From assembly GCA_030372335.1 (NCBI GenBank), contig JAUDCW010000004.1: DNA of 64,000 bases. One strand, written 5' to 3'. Shown here in pieces: positions 58,894 to 64,000 of this stretch (position 1 is its first letter; the number at the start of each line of letters is the position of its first letter). Position numbers and translations under genes: made by a program. The stretch comes from JALCOL01 sp022649665. Lineage in GTDB: Bacteria > Bacillota > Bacilli > Lactobacillales > Enterococcaceae. The notes under the pieces were generated by a model. The model had not been told where the DNA came from and searched no databases. It worked only from the letters and a program-made list of their open reading frames with translations.

Positions 58894-59298
58894 GGTTTCG
58901 TCGTCAGCTGTCAGCGAAGTATCATCTGAACCTAAGAAGTTGATCGTAAGTCCCGGTTTATCTAAAGCGATCTCCGTCACTTCATAAGTGAGGCGCTCCA
59001 AAATGCTGAACAGCGGACGCGCAAGTTCATTGATCTCATCACGCGTCAAGTCTTCTTGGACTTTGACTTCCCGGTTCAGCAAATGATCGATCTGGCTGAT
59101 CGTGCCTGAAATGCCGAATCCTTGAAAAATCAGATTGAATTCCAGTCGGACCCCCAAGATCGTATTGCCTTCCGGATAGTCTTCCGGCGGATCCAATGGG
59201 GCGAGTCCGACGCGAATGCTCGTTTCTTCCGTTGTATCCGGCGGGATGATGTCGTAATGATAATGCTCCACTAATTCTTGCTGCCGTTTGATCTCCAT
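58882..59298 (-). CDS. DUF1149 family protein
   Basis: 138-residue acidic soluble protein of a family found in Lactobacillales. MEIKRQQELVEHYHYDI at the N-terminus and LRLEFNLIFQGFGISGTISQI-like middle are typical. It resembles the SecB/preprotein-chaperone-like fold described for this family, though I cannot confirm function. GGAGGAAGG precedes the ATG. Its last codons abut a partial repeat copy. Confidence 0.75.
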   Translation of the reverse strand: MEIKRQQELVEHYHYDIIPPDTTEETSIRVGLAPLDPPEDYPEGNTILGVRLEFNLIFQGFGISGTISQIDHLLNREVKVQEDLTRDEINELARPLFSILERLTYEVTEIALDKPGLTINFLGSDDTSLTADDETPEE

Positions 59299-59355
59299 GC
59301 TTTCACCTTCCTCCCCTCCATTGTCGGGTATCGAAAGCGAGAAAGCAAGCAGAAA

Positions 59356-60699
59356 TTAATTTTTGAACGAGTGGATCGGTGCCGGGATCCGGCCGCCGCG
59401 ATGGATAAAATCAGCCGACGATTCCTCGTGGGTCGCCATGATCGGCGCACTGCCCAATAAACCGCCAAATTCAACGACTTCGCCGACATCCATCCCTTGA
59501 ACGGGAATGATCCGGACGGCGGTCGTTTTTTGATTGATCACGCCGATCGCGGCTTCGTCAGCGATCATCGCGGCGATCGTTTCCGCAGAGGTCTTTCCGG
59601 GGATCGCGATCATGTCGAGCCCCACGGAGCAAATCGCCGTCATCGCTTCTAATTTCTCCAAATTCAAACAGCCGCTTTCGACCGCACTGATCATTCCGGC
59701 ATCTTCAGAAACCGGGATAAAAGCACCCGACAAGCCGCCGACATGGTTGCAAGCCATCACGCCGCCTTTTTTGACCGCATCATTCAGAAGTGCCAACGCC
59801 GCAGTCGTTCCGTGCGTTCCGACTTGTTCCAGCCCCATCTCTTCAAGCACTTCGGCAACACTGTCATTGACAGCCGGGGTCGGCGCCAGCGACAGATCGA
59901 CGATCCCAAACGGGACGCCCAATTCTTTGGATGCGATCTGACCGACCATCTGGCCCATCCGAGTGATCTTGAAAGCGGTTTTCTTAACCGTTTCCGCCAC
60001 AACATCGAATGGTTCGCCTTTGACTTTTTCAAGCGCCCGCTTCATGACGCCGGGACCGCTGACGCCGACATTGATCTCGCACTCGGCTTCGCCGACACCG
60101 TGAAAAGCGCCGGCCATAAACGGATTGTCTTCGACGGCGTTCGCAAACACGACCAGTTTCGCACAGCCCATTTTGGAGCACAGCGATGTTTTCCGGACGA
60201 TCTCGCCCATTTGCCGAACCGCATCCATGTTGATCCCGGCTTTCGTTGAGCCGACATTGACCGAGCTGCAGACAAATTCAGTTTCCGCCAGCGCTTCGGG
60301 AATCGACTCGATCAAGATATGATCGCCGTTCGTATAACCTTTTTGTACGAGGGCCGAGAAGCCGCCGATAAAATTCACGCCGAGTTCACGTGCGCAGCGG
60401 TCAAGTGTTTTGGCGATTGGGACATAGCTTTTCGCTTTTGTTGCGCCGCCGAGCATTGCGACCGGTGTGACCGAGATCCGTTTATGAATGATCGGGATCC
60501 CGTATTCTTGTTCGATCTTTTCACCGACTGCAACCAGATTTTTAGCCTTTTTCGTGATTTTTTGATAAATATTCTCGCACAATTGCTCCATCTCGGGATG
60601 GATGCAATCCAAAAGGGAGATCCCCATCGTGATCGTGCGGATATCCAGATTTTCGTCTTCGATCATCTGGATCGTTTCAATGATTTGTCCGGTTTCCAT
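59356..60699 (-). CDS. UPF0210 (DUF711, PFL-like) protein
   Basis: 447-residue cytosolic protein; NVGSTKAGINMDAVRQMG, GCAKLVVFANAVEDNPFMAGAF and GGLSGAFIPVSEDAGM match the UPF0210 family, with a pyruvate-formate-lyase-like fold but no recognisable glycyl-radical loop. Function unknown. The ATG at 60699 lies five bases after GGAGG. It follows the ACT protein by 9 bp; this pair is conserved in many Firmicutes, suggesting an ACT regulator and an enzyme. Confidence 0.92.
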   Translation of the reverse strand: METGQIIETIQMIEDENLDIRTITMGISLLDCIHPEMEQLCENIYQKITKKAKNLVAVGEKIEQEYGIPIIHKRISVTPVAMLGGATKAKSYVPIAKTLDRCARELGVNFIGGFSALVQKGYTNGDHILIESIPEALAETEFVCSSVNVGSTKAGINMDAVRQMGEIVRKTSLCSKMGCAKLVVFANAVEDNPFMAGAFHGVGEAECEINVGVSGPGVMKRALEKVKGEPFDVVAETVKKTAFKITRMGQMVGQIASKELGVPFGIVDLSLAPTPAVNDSVAEVLEEMGLEQVGTHGTTAALALLNDAVKKGGVMACNHVGGLSGAFIPVSEDAGMISAVESGCLNLEKLEAMTAICSVGLDMIAIPGKTSAETIAAMIADEAAIGVINQKTTAVRIIPVQGMDVGEVVEFGGLLGSAPIMATHEESSADFIHRGGRIPAPIHSFKN

Positions 60700-60708
60700 C
60701 AAATCCTC

Positions 60709-60978
60709 CTATAACTGATGCATTTCTTGAAAGATATCTTCGCGCTGGATTCGAATCGAAAGTCCGGTGCGCTTGCCCAAGTCTTCTAATTTGTGTTTCA
60801 GGGCTGCAAAATCCGCTTCTGCTTCATTTAATTCGACCATCATCATCATCGTAAAGTTTTCGGCCATCAATGTTTGCGAAACATCAAGGATGTTGACATT
60901 GTTTTCGGCCAGCATTGCGGATACTTCCGCAATGATCCCGACTTTATCTTTGCCAAATACTGTAACTACTGCGCGCAT
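60709..60978 (-). CDS. ACT domain protein (UPF0237)
   Basis: 89-residue single ACT domain (MRAVVTVFGKDKVGIIAEVSAMLAENNVNILD) of the UPF0237 family, which bind amino acids as dimers. It is always beside the UPF0210 gene in related genomes, so it probably senses a ligand for that partner. It follows citrate synthase by 18 bp, indicating an operon of three genes. Confidence 0.93.
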   Translation of the reverse strand: MRAVVTVFGKDKVGIIAEVSAMLAENNVNILDVSQTLMAENFTMMMMVELNEAEADFAALKHKLEDLGKRTGLSIRIQREDIFQEMHQL

Positions 60979-60996
60979 GACTCCACCTCTGTTTTT

Positions 60997-62367
60997 TTAT
61001 TTTCTTTTGCTGAGTTTCAAATAATCTGCAGCCGGCGAAACTTCCATATATGCCGGACGGATGATCTTGTTTGTATTGATCAGCTCTTCCATGCGGTGCG
61101 CTGACCAGCCGACGATCCGGGCAATCGCAAAGATCGGCGTGAAAAGCTCTTCCGGCAGACCAAGCATATTGTATACGAAGCCGCTGAAAAAGTCGATATT
61201 CGTACTGACCCCTTTGTAGATTTTGCGTTCTTGACAGATCAGTTCGCGCGAGAATTTCTCGACGTTTTTATAAAAATGATATTCATCTTGTGCTGCGGCT
61301 CCCTTTTCTTCCGCCAGCTCGCCCACAAAGCGTTCGAATAGTTTTGCCCGCGGATCAGTATTGGCATAGATCGCGTGCCCCATCCCGTAGATCAATCCGC
61401 GATGGTCAAAGGTTTCTTTACGCAAGATCTTGGTTAAATAAGCTTTCAGTTCTTCTTCGTCTTGCAGATCAGTTACATTTTCTTTGATATTATTCATCAT
61501 TTCCATCACTTTGATATTCGCACCGCCATGTTTCGGCCCTTTCAATGAGCCGAGGGCAGCAGCGATCGTCGAATACGTATCGGTCCCCGAAGAGGTGACG
61601 ACGTGGGTTGTAAAAGTCGAGTTGTTCCCGCCCCCGTGTTCCATATGCAGCACAAGGGCCATATCAAGTGTGATCGCTTCCTGATGTGTATATTTTTTCT
61701 CCGGACGCAGCATCATTAAAATATTTTCAGCCGTCGAAAGGCGGTTATCCGGATAATGGATATACATGCTCTGCCCTTTGACATAATGGTTGTAGGCATG
61801 ATAAGCATAGACCGCGAGCATTGGAAACACGGCGATCAAATTCAAGCTCTGCTCCAGCACATTTTCCAGACTGATGTCATCGGCCCGCTTATCATAGGAA
61901 GCAAGTGTCAAAACCGACCGCGCTAAAACATTCATGATATCTTTTGACGGCGCTTTCATTACGACGTCGCGGACAAAGTTGGTCGGCAGCGTACGCTTTA
62001 ACGCTAAAAGCTCGCGGAATTCACTCAGTTCTGCAGCAGTCGGCAGCTCGCCGAACAGCAGCAGGTAGGCGACTTCTTCATAGCCAAAACGCCCTTCGGA
62101 AACAAAACCGTCGACCAGCTCGTTGATGTCATAGCCGCGGTAGCGCAATTCACCTTCGCCGATGAATTTTCCACCGGTCCCGGCTTTCGCAGAATGGATC
62201 GTCGAAATATTCGTCAAGCCTGCCAGAACGCCTTTTCCCTTTTCATCCCGCAAGCCTTTCTTTACATTATATTTTGTATAAAGTTGCATTTCGATTTCAT
62301 CATTTATCTCACATTTGCGAGTCAGTTTCTCTAATATTTCCGTATCCGATAAGTTATATTGCCCCAT
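60997..62367 (-). CDS. Citrate synthase
   Basis: 456-residue enzyme condensing oxaloacetate and acetyl-CoA. Active-site segments HMEHGGGNNSTF, GPKHGGAN, GMGHAIY and the Asp of NIDFFSGFVY are all present. It is longer than the usual type II Firmicutes enzyme because of an N-terminal extension, as in clostridial-like citrate synthases. GGAGG lies seven bases before the ATG, and an extended -10 (TGCTATAAT, minus strand) near 62423-62431 drives it away from aconitase. Confidence 0.93.
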   Translation of the reverse strand: MGQYNLSDTEILEKLTRKCEINDEIEMQLYTKYNVKKGLRDEKGKGVLAGLTNISTIHSAKAGTGGKFIGEGELRYRGYDINELVDGFVSEGRFGYEEVAYLLLFGELPTAAELSEFRELLALKRTLPTNFVRDVVMKAPSKDIMNVLARSVLTLASYDKRADDISLENVLEQSLNLIAVFPMLAVYAYHAYNHYVKGQSMYIHYPDNRLSTAENILMMLRPEKKYTHQEAITLDMALVLHMEHGGGNNSTFTTHVVTSSGTDTYSTIAAALGSLKGPKHGGANIKVMEMMNNIKENVTDLQDEEELKAYLTKILRKETFDHRGLIYGMGHAIYANTDPRAKLFERFVGELAEEKGAAAQDEYHFYKNVEKFSRELICQERKIYKGVSTNIDFFSGFVYNMLGLPEELFTPIFAIARIVGWSAHRMEELINTNKIIRPAYMEVSPAADYLKLSKRK

Positions 62368-62463
62368 ATGTATTCCTCCTATTTCCTTTAAAAACAGGAA
62401 CTTAATATATTTTTCTTTGCATTATAGCACATCATTCAAAATTAAAATAGTCTCATTCTTTTA

Positions 62464-62492
62464 TTTACATCCCCTTTAAAAAAATGTATAAT
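62464..62492 (+). promoter_or_regulatory. Aconitase promoter
   Basis: TTTACA, 17 bp, TATAAT. The divergent region of 160 bp separates it from citrate synthase. Confidence 0.75.
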
Positions 62493-62526
62493 ATTTTAAA
62501 TAAGTTTCATAAGGAGGGCTTTGATT

Positions 62527-64000
62527 TTGCAAAATAATTCATTTACAAAAAAACTTTCGATCGGCCGGAAAACATTTACATATTATGATCTCGCAAATGT
62601 TTGTCAACACTTTCAGACAAGTCTTGCCAAGCTGCCTTATTCGATCCGCGTCCTTTTGGAATCGGTCGCCCGGCAGCAGGATGGAAAAATATTCAATGAA
62701 GCGATTTTGAAAAAACTAGCGCACTGGGCTGACGACAAAACAGCTGGTGAAATTCCTTTTCTGCCGGCGCGCGTGATCTTGCAGGATTTGACCGGTGTGC
62801 CGGCAGTCGTCGATCTGGCGGCAATGCGGGACGCGATCGTCCAATTAGGCGGTGAAGCCCGCGAGATCAATCCGAATCTGCCGGTCGACTTGGTGATCGA
62901 CCACTCGGTCCAAGTCGATTGTGCCGGAAATCCCGACGCCCTCGAATTCAATACGGAAAAAGAATTTGTACGCAACAAAGAACGCTACCAATTTTTGAAA
63001 TGGGCGCAAGATGCTTTTGACAATTTTCGCGTCATTCCGCCGGAAAGCGGGATCATCCACCAAGTGAATATCGAATATCTCTCCCCGGTCGTTTTGGAAA
63101 AGACGATCAACGGCGAGTCTTATTTATATCCGGATACATTGGAAGGAACCGATTCGCATACAACGATGATCAACGGTCTCGGCGTGTTAGGCTGGGGGGT
63201 CGGCGGGATCGAAGCCGAAGCTGCGATGCTCGGCGAACCTTCTTTTTATCCGCTGCCGGAAGTGATCGGTGTTGAATTGACCGGCAAACTGCCGACTGGC
63301 GTATTCGCAACTGATTTAGCACTTCGCGTCACCCAGATTTTGCGCGAGGCGCAAGTCGTCGGCAAATTCGTCGAATATTTTGGTGCCGGCTACGAAACGC
63401 TCGTTCTTTCCGACCGTGCGACTTTAGCCAACATGGCTCCCGAATACGGTGCGACGTGCGGATTCTGTCCAGTTGATAGCGAAACACTCCATTATTTGGA
63501 ACAGACAGGCCGCGATCCGGAAGAAATCGAAAAAATCAAAGCCTATATCCAAGCCAATCATCTCTTCTACGATCCGGAGAATATTCCGGCATACGATCGC
63601 GTCATCAAGATCGATCTGGCAGAGATTACCCCAAGTCTTGCGGGACCGAAACGGCCGCAAGACCGCATCGAACTTTCGCAAATGAAAGAAACTTTCGAAA
63701 AAGAACTGACAGCGCCTGCCGGCAATCAAGGTTTCGGCTGTACGGAAACTGAACTCGCTAAAAAAGCCGCACTCACTTTCCCAGACGGCAAGCAGGAAAC
63801 CCTGCGAACTGGTGACATCGTGATCGCCGCGATCACCAGCTGCACGAATACTTCCAATCCAAATGTGATGGTCGCCGCTGGTCTTTTAGCTAAAAATGCT
63901 GCGGAGCGCGGTCTTACGATCGCCGAAAAGGTCAAAACTTCGCTGGCACCCGGCTCACGAGCCGTCACTGCATATTTGGATGCTGGCGGCTTAACGCCGT
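62527..64000 (+). CDS. acnA: Aconitate hydratase (3' end beyond window)
   Basis: The first 491 residues of an AcnA/CitB-type aconitase. SRVILQDLTGVPAVVDLA-type start, PVDLVIDHSVQVD, YPDTLEGTDSHTTMINGLG and AITSCTNTSNPNV, carrying the first [4Fe-4S] ligand cysteine, follow the family closely. The remaining cluster cysteines and the swivel domain lie beyond the edge. TTG start at 62527, eight bases after GGAGGG. It converts citrate to isocitrate. With citrate synthase, and probably isocitrate dehydrogenase downstream, it should feed 2-oxoglutarate synthesis. Confidence 0.96.
   Translation, partial: MQNNSFTKKLSIGRKTFTYYDLANVCQHFQTSLAKLPYSIRVLLESVARQQDGKIFNEAILKKLAHWADDKTAGEIPFLPARVILQDLTGVPAVVDLAAMRDAIVQLGGEAREINPNLPVDLVIDHSVQVDCAGNPDALEFNTEKEFVRNKERYQFLKWAQDAFDNFRVIPPESGIIHQVNIEYLSPVVLEKTINGESYLYPDTLEGTDSHTTMINGLGVLGWGVGGIEAEAAMLGEPSFYPLPEVIGVELTGKLPTGVFATDLALRVTQILREAQVVGKFVEYFGAGYETLVLSDRATLANMAPEYGATCGFCPVDSETLHYLEQTGRDPEEIEKIKAYIQANHLFYDPENIPAYDRVIKIDLAEITPSLAGPKRPQDRIELSQMKETFEKELTAPAGNQGFGCTETELAKKAALTFPDGKQETLRTGDIVIAAITSCTNTSNPNVMVAAGLLAKNAAERGLTIAEKVKTSLAPGSRAVTAYLDAGGLTP

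Overview
The window reads as a chromosomal segment of a low-to-mid GC Gram-positive bacterium of the order Lactobacillales (Enterococcus/Lactobacillus-like). Supporting signs are strong AGGAGG-type ribosome binding sites with frequent TTG and GTG starts, an alaS T-box, the glgBCDAP-amylase operon order typical of lactic acid bacteria, PerR, MprF, a DUF1149 protein, an enterocin-immunity-like protein and a lactobacillus-type EF-Tu. No insertion sequence, prophage, CRISPR array or rRNA operon was seen.

Region 1 (1-12.3 kb) is a nucleobase/amino-acid catabolic island. On the minus strand, ssnA, ygfK, ygeX, ygeY and the start of a probable ygeW form one operon. This is the gene set linked to anaerobic purine/uric acid breakdown. 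A divergent YheO/PAS-type regulator and two tandem NCS2 uracil-xanthine permease genes follow on the plus strand. Each permease has a near-consensus sigma-A promoter, a leader of about 320-340 nt and a short upstream ORF with the shared peptide KGSAA. The intergenic space before ssnA holds a perfect 20-bp palindrome.

Region 2 (12.3-24.1 kb) is a minus-strand glycogen operon: glgB, glgC, glgD, glgA, glgP and two GH13 alpha-glucan hydrolases. It covers both synthesis and mobilisation of storage glucan.

Region 3 (24.5-32.9 kb) has alaS with an alanine T-box, a FGE/SUMF1-like protein of unknown role, a possibly frameshifted bacteriocin-immunity-like gene, a CshB-like helicase, tRNA-Ser(CGA), a HesB/YqkB-like protein, Cse60, a duplicated YdcZ transporter and a rhodanese.

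Region 4 (33-43.7 kb) holds an alpha/beta hydrolase-mprF-AEC transporter operon (cell-envelope charge), tuf, a YczE-type membrane protein, perR, a secreted serine protease with eleven wall-binding repeats, cysK and an HD phosphohydrolase.

Region 5 (44-56 kb) is housekeeping: tkt, UPF0291, lexA with an SOS box, two CPBP proteases (the first apparently frameshifted), a small membrane protein behind a symmetric operator, and a minus-strand run obgE-DUF1269-rnz-SDR-lapA-recJ-apt.

Region 6 (56.2-64 kb) holds a cyclophilin lipoprotein, ilvE, an ASCH protein, DUF1149, an ACT/UPF0210 pair, citrate synthase and, divergently, aconitase cut by the window edge. The last two suggest a partial TCA branch toward 2-oxoglutarate/glutamate.

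A dispersed repeat of about 120 bp occurs twice (39.5 and 58.7 kb), each time just after a terminator and close to the 3' end of a gene. The most original material is the paired permease leaders, the ssnA control region, the operator at 48.66-48.70 kb and the dispersed repeat.
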